A stretch of 64,000 nucleotides of DNA from Selenomonadaceae bacterium (GCA_017476005.1 JAFVEM010000010.1:19841-83840); one strand, 5' to 3'; positions 41,652 to 50,030 are shown, numbered from the stretch's first letter. Notes: generated by a model from the letters alone, not told the origin. A program made the numbers and translations.

Positions 41652-43292
41652 TTAGCCTCCTATCTCCGTCGGCAGGAAATCCATCATTTCGATAGCATCA
41701 ACGTAAGGGGTTTTGCCGCCGCTCCATAAGGCGTTATCGCCTTCGGCATACACGTTCCACTCATAGACAGCGGGGAGTTTTTGCCCCAAGTGGCTAAGCT
41801 GGGCGAGGAATTTTTGCGCGCTGCTTTTGTCTTCGGCCAGTACTCGACGCAATTCCTTTATTTTTCCCTTTTGCATAACGCCACGTTGCAACTGACTTAC
41901 CGCCGCCAATAGATTTTCTATATCATAACGGTGTTCCTTGGGGAAAGTTCCGGCGACGTGTCCCACTTGATAGGGGCCGAAGTGGAGATTTCCTCTGGCG
42001 CCGGTGTATTCCCTTTCCCTAAGGCTGTCCAAATCCCCTACTCCTTCGCCGTGCAGAAAGGCAAAATCAAGCCAACTGGTGCCAAAGTTTTTATCTTGAT
42101 TTTTCCCCTCTTGCCTGACGCTGCGCATTTTTTGCTTGGCCGCGTCGCAAAGTTCTTCGGCCAAACGATAGCCGCGAAAGAAGGGATAAGCCCCGGGCAA
42201 AATGGCCACGCCGCCGCAGGCATCAATGGAGCGCGCCGCCTTGGCGGTCACATCGGGTACGCTGTTTTCATCCAGCATAGCCTCCATAAATATTTTGGCG
42301 TAATGAATGGCAAGCTTTGCCGGGCAAACAAAGGTCACGTCGTCGCCCCCTAAAATAATGGGACGCAGAGGCAGAAAGGGACGAGAGCTTTCCTTGTCTT
42401 GGCCGAGGGAGAGGAGACTTGAGTAGAGGGAGTATTCTGCTTTGACCTTCGCCAAGAGCAGGCCGAAGGCGCCTTCCGTTTTGTGTTTGACGTTTTGGGA
42501 TAAAATCTGCCGTTCTTGCAAGCCGCCTACCCGGCGGAATTTTTCCCCCATGTTGTTGCCATCGATGTGAATAATGGCAAAATAATTCTCCGTCTCCCGC
42601 TTACCTAAATCATCCAGTCGCAGGGGAAAAGCAAATTCGGCGGCGATTTCGGGATATTTTTCCTGTAGCGCCTTTTGGGCATCTTGAGCAGCCAGGGCTT
42701 TCGCGGCAGTTTCTTGGGAGAAAAAGCGGTCGCTATAGCCGCCCTCCGGGTCAATTTTGCGCTTGCCGTCGTAGTAATTGGCCGCCTGACCGCTGACACC
42801 GCAACTCACTGTCAGCCCCGTGTAAGGCACATTCACGAGATTGAAACTGTTGTTTTGGTTCTCTTTCAAACGGGCGTACAGCGCCTTCAAGCTGTCATCG
42901 TAGTTTTCATCGGCTAAATCAAGCTCCCCTATGGCGGCGCCAATCTTGAGTCCCGGACGTTTTACCAGTAAATTAGCCGAGAATTTTGCCACCACTTCTT
43001 TCAGTCGCGCCGGGGTTACATCGGGGCTGAAAATGACAAGACCGTTTCCCCCGCCGTTCATGGCCATAAAGCATCTGCCTGCTCCTTCCGTTGCGGCAAA
43101 TTCGGCGGCACTGCGTCCTGTTGCGCCCGCGATGAAAGCAAAATCCCGTTTTAGGAGCGGAATTAACTCCTCATCATAGAGTCTGTCAACTAAGTAGGAA
43201 GCGCCCACATTGGTTTTCAGCTTACTCTCGGCAAAAATATATTTCTGAATTGACCGGGTGTCAAAAAGTATGGCCGGACATATTTTGTTCAT
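41652..43292 (-). CDS. cas10: Cas10, HD-less, with GGDD cyclase motif
   Basis: 546 residues from ATG 43292 (GGAGG seven bases upstream). The protein begins directly with the first palm domain (AILFDTRSIQKYIF, GASYLV), so the N-terminal HD DNase of many Cas10 proteins is missing. The first palm has NGGGNGLVIFS, and the second has IHIDGNNMGEKF and LGGDDVTFVC (GGDD at 315-318), the cyclase that makes cyclic oligoadenylate from ATP when target RNA is bound. The large subunit therefore signals but should not cut DNA by HD. It is promoter-proximal in the effector operon. Confidence 0.93.
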   Translation of the reverse strand: MNKICPAILFDTRSIQKYIFAESKLKTNVGASYLVDRLYDEELIPLLKRDFAFIAGATGRSAAEFAATEGAGRCFMAMNGGGNGLVIFSPDVTPARLKEVVAKFSANLLVKRPGLKIGAAIGELDLADENYDDSLKALYARLKENQNNSFNLVNVPYTGLTVSCGVSGQAANYYDGKRKIDPEGGYSDRFFSQETAAKALAAQDAQKALQEKYPEIAAEFAFPLRLDDLGKRETENYFAIIHIDGNNMGEKFRRVGGLQERQILSQNVKHKTEGAFGLLLAKVKAEYSLYSSLLSLGQDKESSRPFLPLRPIILGGDDVTFVCPAKLAIHYAKIFMEAMLDENSVPDVTAKAARSIDACGGVAILPGAYPFFRGYRLAEELCDAAKQKMRSVRQEGKNQDKNFGTSWLDFAFLHGEGVGDLDSLREREYTGARGNLHFGPYQVGHVAGTFPKEHRYDIENLLAAVSQLQRGVMQKGKIKELRRVLAEDKSSAQKFLAQLSHLGQKLPAVYEWNVYAEGDNALWSGGKTPYVDAIEMMDFLPTEIGG

Positions 43293-43346
43293 AGCCTTAC
43301 CTCCGTAAAATGGGTGAACAAAAGAAAAATTTTTCATATTGCGTCA

Positions 43347-43375
43347 ATTATAACACGAGGAGTATAGCAGCACAA
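43347..43375 (-). promoter_or_regulatory. Promoter of the cas10 operon
   Basis: On the minus strand TTGTGC (43370-43375) and TATAAT (43347-43352), 17 bases apart. About 50 bases of leader precede the cas10 ATG. Confidence 0.6.
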
Positions 43376-43390
43376 TGAATTTTGACGCTA

Positions 43391-43420
43391 TTGTCAAGGA
43401 GAGCCGCTACGTTGTATAGT
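43391..43420 (+). promoter_or_regulatory. Promoter of cas6
   Basis: TTGTCA (43391-43396) and TATAGT (43415-43420), 18 bases apart. The -35 is part of the palindrome TTGACGCTATTGTCAA (43382-43397), which lies between the two divergent promoters and could be an operator. Confidence 0.5.
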
Positions 43421-43446
43421 ACAGCAAACGTCATAATAAACTTCAA

Positions 43447-43522
43447 AGGGGTGCAGGGGCGAAAGTCCCTGCTAGGTGTCAAGAGGGCAACGCCCTCTTG
43501 TGGGGTTTGGGGCGAAGCCCCA
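43447..43522 (+). repeat. GC-rich modular stem-loop repeat, copy E
   Basis: GGGGTGCAGGGGCGAAAGTCCCTGC, then AGAGGGCAACGCCCTCT and GGGGCGAAGCCCC hairpins. It lies in the cas6 leader, about 55 bases before the ATG, so it would be transcribed in the cas6 mRNA. (Longest run quoted piecewise; read 43447-43522.). Confidence 0.7.
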
Positions 43523-43577
43523 ATTATTCTATTATTTGCCAAAAGAGACAAAATATAAGTCTCAAGGGAGGATTATA

Positions 43578-44387
43578 ATGCTCAGAAGTGTGGTTTATGC
43601 CCTCACCGCCGATAATGCCGCCGTCTTGCCAAGGACTCACGGCAGATTGATGCACGGAGCCTTTTTAACGCTTATCAAGGGAATGTCGCCGTCGCTGGCG
43701 ACCGCTCTCCATGACAATCAACAGTACAAACCCTTTACCGTGTCGGAATTATTTCCTTTCAAGGCGCAAGCGAGACCAATTCAAGTAGCGAAAGGCGCCT
43801 CCTTGACTTGGCGCATTACCGCTTACGATACGGAACTGGCCGAATACCTAACAGCCGCGAAGCCCGGAACGGTTATTCGTATAGGAAACTTGCAGTGCCA
43901 TATTGCGGGCGTATTCCTGACACCCGCCGAACACCCCGCCGCCGGTTGCGGCAGCGAAGAGGATTTATTGGCGGCCTGTCTGAGCGTAAATGAAGTGGCG
44001 GAAATCACCTTTCATTTTCTCTCGCCGGTATCATTTCGCCGTAACGACCAGGATTTTCCTTGGCCGCTACCAAGCTATGTTTTTGGCTCTTTGCTTGACA
44101 AATGGTCTCTCACAAGATTCCCCCTGCCCATAGCGCGGGAGGATCTCGCGGAACTCGCGCAAAATCTCACGCCTCGCCGTTGGCAAGGACAAAGCCACGT
44201 CATTTATCCCAAAGCCCAAAGGGGAGTATGCGCCTTTACGGGAAACTTCTCCTACGGTCTGGAAAACCTAAACCGCGAGGCGCAACAACTTTTCCTATTG
44301 CTAGCGCAGTTCGCCCCTTTCTCCGGCGTAGGCCGTCTCACTGCTCAAGGCTTGGGACAGACGCAAATTGAGTTTGTAGCGCGATAG
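43578..44387 (+). CDS. cas6: Cas6 pre-crRNA endoribonuclease
   Basis: 269 residues from ATG 43578 (GGGAGG six bases upstream). Two ferredoxin-like domains; the C-terminal glycine-rich loop GVGRLTAQGLGQTQ and the preceding LLLAQFAPFSG are diagnostic. Cas6 cuts each repeat transcript at the base of its hairpin, leaving the ATTGAAAC tag. It is divergent from the cas10 operon and far from the array but the only processing enzyme in the locus. Confidence 0.93.
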   Translation: MLRSVVYALTADNAAVLPRTHGRLMHGAFLTLIKGMSPSLATALHDNQQYKPFTVSELFPFKAQARPIQVAKGASLTWRITAYDTELAEYLTAAKPGTVIRIGNLQCHIAGVFLTPAEHPAAGCGSEEDLLAACLSVNEVAEITFHFLSPVSFRRNDQDFPWPLPSYVFGSLLDKWSLTRFPLPIAREDLAELAQNLTPRRWQGQSHVIYPKAQRGVCAFTGNFSYGLENLNREAQQLFLLLAQFAPFSGVGRLTAQGLGQTQIEFVAR

Positions 44388-44410
44388 CAAGAGAGTGTGT
44401 ATGTGCAAAC

Positions 44411-44454
44411 CACGCAAAAGGACGCCCGGCCTAGGCCAAGCGTCCTTTTGCGTG
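44411..44454 (+). terminator. Terminator after cas6
   Basis: CACGCAAAAGGACGC (44411-44425) and its exact complement (44440-44454) form a 15-bp stem containing A4 and T4; it can act in both directions. Confidence 0.8.
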
Positions 44455-44473
44455 TTATGACTTATGTTATTGC

Positions 44474-44626
44474 TCAAATCTGCTCCTCTACCCAATCAAA
44501 AACCGCCACCAGATATTCCGGCCATTCATGGATATAGCCATAGCCATGTTCGCCCACATGAACCTGCCAACCGCCGGAAAGAAACTGGAACACCACCGGC
44601 GCGGTATTCCAGTTTCTTTCCGGTAT
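44474..44626 (-). pseudogene. Alpha/beta-hydrolase C-terminal remnant
   Basis: On the minus strand the frame reads TAPVVFQFLSGGWQVHVGEH, then EWPEYLVAVFDWVEEQI and stop. GGWQVHVGEHGYG with a late His resembles the C terminus of esterase-type alpha/beta hydrolases. Nothing of the N-terminal 200 or more residues is left. The fragment contains a perfect 17-bp inverted repeat (44574-44590/44607-44623). Confidence 0.5.
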
Positions 44627-45010
44627 TCAAGTGTCGCTCAAGTGGAGCGTCATATTGCCCGGTTCGCCTGTAATACGAAATCCGTGGGATTCCCCGTTGG
44701 CTTCACCAATGCCGACTCCCGTTTCCGGGTCGTAAGAAGTGACATCGACGATAAAGGACATACCCTCCGAATCACTGTAAGCAATGGCAATCCATCCACC
44801 GGTATCTATTACGCGATAGTTTACCTTGCGGCTGTCGAATAATTCATGTATGAATTGATTTATCCTGTTGCTCTGCTCAACAAAGTGGAGGGGGTGTGAG
44901 AGTATTTTAAAAAATGTCAATATCAAAGGCCACAGACGTATAGGCACACTGACCGACGCATTAGAGTATGCCGAGCGCCGAGCCTTGTTTATCAAGCCGT
45001 GCAACTCCAT
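44627..45010 (-). CDS. Hypothetical protein
   Basis: Up to 127 residues. The part from about residue 48 on (INQFIHELFDSRKVNYRV, YDPETGVGIGEANGES) looks like real protein, a mixed alpha/beta domain of about 80 residues. The first 45 residues may be read-through of unrelated sequence, and no start has a good ribosome site. It overlaps the DUF192 remnant on the other strand. I do not recognise it. It is probably part of the decayed stretch. Confidence 0.35.
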   Translation of the reverse strand: MELHGLINKARRSAYSNASVSVPIRLWPLILTFFKILSHPLHFVEQSNRINQFIHELFDSRKVNYRVIDTGGWIAIAYSDSEGMSFIVDVTSYDPETGVGIGEANGESHGFRITGEPGNMTLHLSDT

Positions 45011-45179
45011 TCACACCTTCTTTATGATGTTCCGCATGACAGCAATATTCGTTGACAAAGATATGCGGGTCGTAAAGGTTGTGCCGAATATGTGCTTTTC
45101 TGCGGTTATCATAGACTGCCGGACATTTTGTGTACCTTGCTTGCAACGTGACGATCTTACGGGCAAGCTAAGACCGTAG
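44895..45179 (+). pseudogene. DUF192 family protein, probably decayed
   Basis: The frame contains RRALFIKPCNSIHTFFM and AIFVDKDMRVVKVV, the conserved core of DUF192 proteins (small secreted or cytosolic beta domains). The expected C-terminal strand (proline-glycine, leucine-rich) is replaced by an unrelated Cys-rich tail, which suggests a frameshift near 45105. No start codon with a ribosome site is visible. Confidence 0.55.
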
Positions 45180-45429
45180 ACTTCGAGAATATTCTCGCGC
45201 CGTCTCGCCTTCCATAGATGGACGCACGAATAGGGGTGGCACAGTGTCTACTATGTTGACACATTGGTGATTCACGCTAATAGATCGTGGCGCTGACGGC
45301 GAAACCATTCCACTGCAGTATCCAATTCGCGTATAACAGAGTGGCACTGCCGGAAAATTGTCTATGGTTCTTTCAATATGCCTTCGAGCAAGGGCGACAG
45401 ACTGACAAAATTTTTTCAATTTATGGCCT

Positions 45430-45752
45430 GACAAGGGGCACTACATAACAGAGCCATTACCAGCAAATATGTGCTTGGGGAATTTGACGACAAGGCGCGC
45501 GGAAAGTTTGCCAAAGCAATGAGTAGAATGTTCAAATTTCTGTCAGATAACTCGGATAAACTCACCATCGTCCCCAACCCTACCACGCTACGCCCCGAAG
45601 AAGAACTCCTCCGCGATGCCAAAGACCGCCCCATACTCCGCGCCGCCATCGCCGCCGGGGCTGACTATTTTCTGACCGGGGATAAGGATTTTTTGGTATT
45701 AGCCCTAGATAAGCCGAGAATTATCAGCGCCAATGAATTTTTAGAGTTATAG
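45430..45752 (+). pseudogene. PIN-domain toxin (COG1569 type), C-terminal half
   Basis: From about 45445 the frame reads SKYVLGEFDDKARGKF and later DRPILRAAIAAGADYFLTGD, the second acidic cluster of PIN ribonucleases from VapC-like pairs. The N-terminal Asp motif and the antitoxin are missing, and the region 45180-45430 shows only scrambled sequence. It is a relic of a toxin-antitoxin pair. Confidence 0.6.
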
Positions 45753-45781
45753 CCCCCGGCCGCTGGCGGTCGGGGGACTAT

Positions 45782-46855
45782 TCATTTAAACCTTCCTTTA
45801 AGGTATCGCTCCACAGATGTCCGTTTCATGTGCATACCGTCTAAAAAATCTTCTTCATTTAAGCTCATATTGGACGGATTATACGAGCCAAGCAACATAA
45901 CATTGTGCTGTTTGGCAAATTTTTGTAGCCATATTTCACTTTGTATAACATTGGCAAAGCGTGGTGTGGAGGCAAGGAAATCATAGACCGTAGGATGATA
46001 AGGTGGGAGGTAAAATATAACTTGACAGCCTTGCCTTTCCATATCTGCGATTAATGCCGTTAAGGCTGTACCCAAATCATCGTCTATGGCCTCAAAGCCC
46101 TCTAAGTGATATATTTTTCCGGCTATATATTCTTGAGCTAACTTTTCTGTATCTCCCAAACGGTATTCTCTGGAGTATTCATGAGAACCGTCTGCAAAAA
46201 CAAAAGCTACATTAGGTTCCTCGTCTGCCATGCCCTCCGAACGTGTGAATATGGATTTTCTCACCTCTCCACGACATAATTTTTTCAAAGAAGTCATGGT
46301 ATAATTCATTGATAAAAGTTCGCGATAGAGCAGAACACTGCTACCGCCCATTTTGGGTATAAGCCCTAATCTTTGCATACCACGCTCGTATTCTTTAGCT
46401 AAAGACGAACGCCAACGCACTTCGCCATTATTTTTATTTAGTAGCCAAGCATCCATGCCTATTATGACGTATTGTGGCGCATGAGAATGGGTATCCATAT
46501 AGAGATTCCACAAGGCAATGTCATCTTCTAAAATTGCTCCCGATACAGAAAAATTATGTAGTTGCTTACCAACCGGCATTACATTTGCATTTATCATCAT
46601 GCTTCTGCTGGAGCCAAACACCACAACGTCATAATCGCTCGTCATGTTTTCCAAAATATATTTTTGTAACACACGCTCGTTGTAATTTTCGTGAACAGCC
46701 ACAATGTCTCCTGCACGCATGGCTTGGACTACTGTGGCAAATTGGCTCGCATTGGCAAATAAACCCACGGGATCCACGAAGTAATTGAAACTTCCTACCA
46801 GTAGCAATTGCAATGTCGCAAAAAGGCCGACTGCGACGACAAATCTTCGATACAT
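45782..46855 (-). CDS. Membrane-anchored SGNH-like protein, partner of the MBOAT acyltransferase
   Basis: 357 residues. An N-terminal anchor (MYRRFVVAVGLFATLQLLLVG) is followed by an extracytoplasmic domain with VVFGSSRSMM (Ser motif) and FLDGMHMKR (Asp-x-x-His-like motif), the pattern of AlgJ/DltD/SGNH partners that move acyl groups delivered by MBOAT proteins. It lies 18 bases after the MBOAT gene on the same strand. The acceptor is unknown; a cell-wall or surface polysaccharide is likely. Confidence 0.75.
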   Translation of the reverse strand: MYRRFVVAVGLFATLQLLLVGSFNYFVDPVGLFANASQFATVVQAMRAGDIVAVHENYNERVLQKYILENMTSDYDVVVFGSSRSMMINANVMPVGKQLHNFSVSGAILEDDIALWNLYMDTHSHAPQYVIIGMDAWLLNKNNGEVRWRSSLAKEYERGMQRLGLIPKMGGSSVLLYRELLSMNYTMTSLKKLCRGEVRKSIFTRSEGMADEEPNVAFVFADGSHEYSREYRLGDTEKLAQEYIAGKIYHLEGFEAIDDDLGTALTALIADMERQGCQVIFYLPPYHPTVYDFLASTPRFANVIQSEIWLQKFAKQHNVMLLGSYNPSNMSLNEEDFLDGMHMKRTSVERYLKGRFK

Positions 46856-46873
46856 AACTCTCCTCCGGCTCCG

Positions 46874-48256
46874 TTAAAATTGAAAGTAGAGAAATGGAGA
46901 TTCCGCATCAAAACACAAAATGCTCAAAACAAGTATGGCAGATATTGCCAAAGCCCAACCCATATTGGGAAATTGCAGTTTCTTTATGGCAAGCACTCTC
47001 ACCGGATTTGGCGCGCTCACCAAAATAATCCCCAGTATCGCCAGAACTATACTATGTTTCAACATGGCTCGCGAAATCGCCACATTCCCTACATCACCCA
47101 TCGCCTTCAGCACCGCGAGCGCATCATGGAAATTCTCGGCGCGAAAGAACACCCAGCATACTATCACGCACAGAAAAGTTAAACCCCAGTTAAATGCCTT
47201 GGGGAGGGTGATATGGAGTCTGCGCCACTGGTGATTTATCATCAGGAAAACTCCGTGGAGGCCGCCCCAAAAGACGAACGTCCAGCCGGCTCCGTGCCAC
47301 AGGCCGATGATGAGCATACTGACGAAGAGATTCCGCATCTTTTTTAACTCGCCGTGTCGATTGCCCCCCAAGGGAATGTAGAGGTAATCCCGTACCCACA
47401 GCCCCAGCGTCATGTGCCAACGCCGCCAAAAATCTATCAGGCTGGTGGCTTGGTAGGGGGAGTTGAAATTCACGGGGAGTTTCAGGTTAAACATTAGCCC
47501 CAACCCTAAGGCCATTACGCTGTAACCCGAAAAATCGAAATAGAGCTGAAAGGTGTAACTGATAGCGCCAATCCAGGCTTCCAAAAAAGTGAGGCTGTCG
47601 GCGCGCGAAAAAACGTCGGCTACCCACGGGGACAGTTTGTCGGCGATAACCACTTTCTTGAACAGCCCCATGGTGAAAAGACAAATCCCCATGGCCACGT
47701 TCCGATAGTCGATAACGAAATTCTTCGCCGCCGTGAATTGAGGCATCATGTCCTTGTGGTTGATGATGGGGCCGGCTATAAGATGGGGAAAGATGGTCAC
47801 AAATTCGCAGTAGGTGAGAAAGGTGTCGTTTTTTGTTTCCCGGCGATAGACATCCACCAGATAGGCCGTTTGGGTGAAGGTGAAAAAAGAGATGCCTAAG
47901 GGGAGGACAATTGCCGGCACAGGAATGGCGCTGCCGGTTAGGGTGTTCACCGTGTCTAAGAAAAAGCCGGTGTATTTAAAGACGCCGAGGAGCAGGACGT
48001 TGCCGGTGATACCGCAGATAAGCCAGCCTTTGCCGCCGGGGCTTGCCTCAATTCGCCGCCCCACGCCGTAATTGAAGCAGATGGAGGCGAACAGCAGCGG
48101 CACATATCGCCAATCCCACCAGCCATAAAAGAAGAAGGAAGCCAGCGTGAGCCAGAATATAGCCGCCCTTAGGCCGATTCTCTTGGCGGCTTGGTAGAAA
48201 ATCAAGAAGGTAACGGGGAGGAATAGGAAGATAAATTCATACGAGTTAAACAGCAT
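46874..48256 (-). CDS. MBOAT family O-acyltransferase (AlgI/DltB-like)
   Basis: 460 residues from ATG 48256 (AAAGGAG nine bases upstream). A polytopic membrane-bound O-acyltransferase: FHRxW-like region FWRRWHMTLGLWVRDYLYIPLGG, and the catalytic His in LWHGAGWTFVFWGGLHG. AlgI-type enzymes take acyl groups from the cytoplasm and pass them to an SGNH partner outside for O-acetylation of polysaccharide or teichoic-type polymers. It forms a two-gene operon with 45782-46855. Confidence 0.92.
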   Translation of the reverse strand: MLFNSYEFIFLFLPVTFLIFYQAAKRIGLRAAIFWLTLASFFFYGWWDWRYVPLLFASICFNYGVGRRIEASPGGKGWLICGITGNVLLLGVFKYTGFFLDTVNTLTGSAIPVPAIVLPLGISFFTFTQTAYLVDVYRRETKNDTFLTYCEFVTIFPHLIAGPIINHKDMMPQFTAAKNFVIDYRNVAMGICLFTMGLFKKVVIADKLSPWVADVFSRADSLTFLEAWIGAISYTFQLYFDFSGYSVMALGLGLMFNLKLPVNFNSPYQATSLIDFWRRWHMTLGLWVRDYLYIPLGGNRHGELKKMRNLFVSMLIIGLWHGAGWTFVFWGGLHGVFLMINHQWRRLHITLPKAFNWGLTFLCVIVCWVFFRAENFHDALAVLKAMGDVGNVAISRAMLKHSIVLAILGIILVSAPNPVRVLAIKKLQFPNMGWALAISAILVLSILCFDAESPFLYFQF

Positions 48257-48308
48257 ACCGCGAAGTCTCCTTTCATAACTCCGCAAGCATACCACATCTG
48301 CCCCCCCC

Positions 48309-48340
48309 GCAAGACATTTTTGCCGAGCAAAAAGTCTTGC
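48309..48340. terminator. Hairpin between MBOAT start and small-gene terminator
   Basis: GCAAGACATTTTTGC (48309-48323) pairs with GCAAAAAGTCTTGC (48327-48340) with one mismatch. It lies just upstream of the MBOAT ribosome site; it could terminate or pause leftward read-through. Confidence 0.5.
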
Positions 48341-48352
48341 AAGTGCCGGACG

Positions 48353-48382
48353 CAAAAAAGGCCACCGCTCGAGGCGGTGGCT
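48353..48382 (-). terminator. Terminator after the 47-aa small protein
   Basis: On the minus strand GCCACCGC pairs with GCGGTGGC around CTCGAG-like loop (48360-48381), followed by six U. Confidence 0.85.
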
Positions 48383-48397
48383 GAAGAGGCAATGAAC

Positions 48398-48541
48398 CTA
48401 GTTGTTTTCACGGTACCTGGCTTTGGGCTTGTATTCCTCGTCACCACTTTCTACATACATAAGAAAGTCGGTAATCTCGTCACCAGTCAGCCCTAACTGG
48501 CGCAATGCCTTTATAATTCGAGTTACTTCGTGATTGTTCAT
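48398..48541 (-). CDS. Small protein (47 aa), paralogue of 49674-49826
   Basis: 47 residues from ATG 48541 with AAGGAG upstream and its own terminator downstream. The core RQLGLTGDEITDFLMYVESG is repeated almost residue for residue in the 50-residue protein on the other side of galE (REIGLKGEELADFLLWIESG). Short helix, Gly turn, helix ending in an acidic ESGD. There is no membrane segment. I know of no function; it could be a small regulator or adaptor. Confidence 0.7.
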   Translation of the reverse strand: MNNHEVTRIIKALRQLGLTGDEITDFLMYVESGDEEYKPKARYRENN

Positions 48542-48663
48542 ATTGCTTCATCTCCTTATTTTCAGTTACCAAGATCACACTACCAAGGCAACGACCCATT
48601 GATGGTATTATTATAACAAACACCATGCCGGCTCGTAAAGAGTCTTGTCGTATATCCTTTTCT

Positions 48664-49653
48664 TTAATCTCGATAGCCGTCGGGATGTCCGTTGTGCCAG
48701 CGCCAAGCCGTGCCAATCACCGCCGCCACGTCGGTATAACGCGGCTGCCAACCTAAGATTTTTTTTGCTTTTTCACTGGAGGCGATAAGTTGCGCCGGAT
48801 CCCCGGGACGGCGCTCTCCGATTTCCACTTTGATGTCGCGCCCCGTGACCTTTTTCGCCGCTTCGATCATTTCCTTCACGGAGAAGCCTTGACCGTTGCC
48901 CAGATTAAAGATATTGCTCTCGCCGCCCTTCCGAAGATAATCCAAGGCCAGCACATGAGCGTCCGCCAAATCAATAACATGGATATAATCCCTCAGGCAC
49001 GTCCCGTCGGGGGTGGGGTAGTCGTCCCCATAAACGGTGACGGCCTCTCGTTTTCCCAAGGGTACTTGCAAGATAAGGGGGATTAGATGAGTCTCCGGGT
49101 GATGATCTTCGCCGATGGAACCGTCGTCCAAAGCGCCGGCGGCGTTGAAATATCGCAGGGACACATAACGGATGCCATTGGCCAGATTTACCCATTTCAT
49201 CATTTTTTCCATGGTGCGCTTGGTTTCCCCGTAGGTGTTGGTGGGGTTCGTCTCGTCGTCTTCCATGATGGGGACGCGCTTCGGCTCGCCATAGACCGCC
49301 GCCGTGGAGGAAAAGACGATTTTGTCAACGCCGTGTCGCACCATGGCCTCCAGCAACACCTGCATCCCATAGACGTTATTGTTGAAATATTTCAGGGGGG
49401 CCCTCATGCTTTCCCCCACCAAGGAATTGGCGGCAAAATGGATAACCGCCTCGATTTTCTCCGTCGTGAAAATTTTATCCAGCACCTGCGACTCGCGAAT
49501 ATCCCCTTCGTAAAATTTAGCCTGAGGATTTAACGCTCCCCGGTGTCCCGTCTGCAAATTATCCACGATGACGACGTCCTCGCCCTTATTAACGAGCTGA
49601 TGAACGGCGTGGGAACCGATATAACCCGCGCCGCCGCATACCAATATCGACAT
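48664..49653 (-). CDS. galE: UDP-glucose 4-epimerase
   Basis: 329 residues. A short-chain dehydrogenase fold with the NAD site GGAGYIGSHAV, the active-site Ser-Tyr-Lys (FSSTAAVYG, then NTYGETKRTME) and SLRYFNAAGA, the diagnostic set of GalE. It interconverts UDP-glucose and UDP-galactose for galactose use and for surface polysaccharide supply, which fits the neighbouring O-acylation genes. No other gal genes are present. It lies 20 bases after the small protein gene 49674-49826. Confidence 0.96.
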   Translation of the reverse strand: MSILVCGGAGYIGSHAVHQLVNKGEDVVIVDNLQTGHRGALNPQAKFYEGDIRESQVLDKIFTTEKIEAVIHFAANSLVGESMRAPLKYFNNNVYGMQVLLEAMVRHGVDKIVFSSTAAVYGEPKRVPIMEDDETNPTNTYGETKRTMEKMMKWVNLANGIRYVSLRYFNAAGALDDGSIGEDHHPETHLIPLILQVPLGKREAVTVYGDDYPTPDGTCLRDYIHVIDLADAHVLALDYLRKGGESNIFNLGNGQGFSVKEMIEAAKKVTGRDIKVEIGERRPGDPAQLIASSEKAKKILGWQPRYTDVAAVIGTAWRWHNGHPDGYRD

Positions 49654-49673
49654 AGTACTTTTCTCCTATATGG

Positions 49674-49826
49674 TTAATCTTCTCTAGCCCCCCGGCTACC
49701 TTTGGCCCGTTGCAATTTTGTCCTGTCGCCGGATTCAATCCACAGGAGAAAATCTGCCAGTTCTTCGCCTTTTAGGCCGATTTCACGCAATCCTTCGATT
49801 AAACGAGACATCTCTTGCATATTCAT
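49674..49826 (-). CDS. Small protein (50 aa), paralogue of 48398-48541
   Basis: 50 residues from ATG 49826 (AAGGGGG nine bases upstream), beginning MNMQEMSRLIEGLREIG. It shares the core LxxIGLxGEELADFLxWIESGD with the 47-residue protein. The C terminus is basic (KLQRAKGSRGARED), unlike its paralogue. It is directly upstream of galE on the same strand and probably co-transcribed. The function is unknown. Confidence 0.65.
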   Translation of the reverse strand: MNMQEMSRLIEGLREIGLKGEELADFLLWIESGDRTKLQRAKGSRGARED

Positions 49827-49955
49827 CTTTAGTCGCCCCCTTAGCGCAAAAAACTCCCCTTTCTTTGTTTCGCCGCCGCCGGCCAAATTCCTGCTGTGCG
49901 ATTAAAAAGAAATTTGGTCGTCCGCGATATGACAATTCTTATCGCAAAAAAGGAG

Positions 49956-49993
49956 AATCCCTGTTCTCTGTCGAAGTGGGAACAGGGATTTTT
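49956..49993 (+). terminator. Hairpin with T tract before the EIIC gene
   Basis: AATCCCTGTTC (49956-49966) and its exact complement (49980-49990), followed by TTT. It ends about 38 bases before the EIIC ATG, in the leader of that gene, where it could be an attenuator. Confidence 0.6.
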
Positions 49994-50030
49994 CCTATCT
50001 GTATATACTCGCTACTTGGAGGCTATGCCT

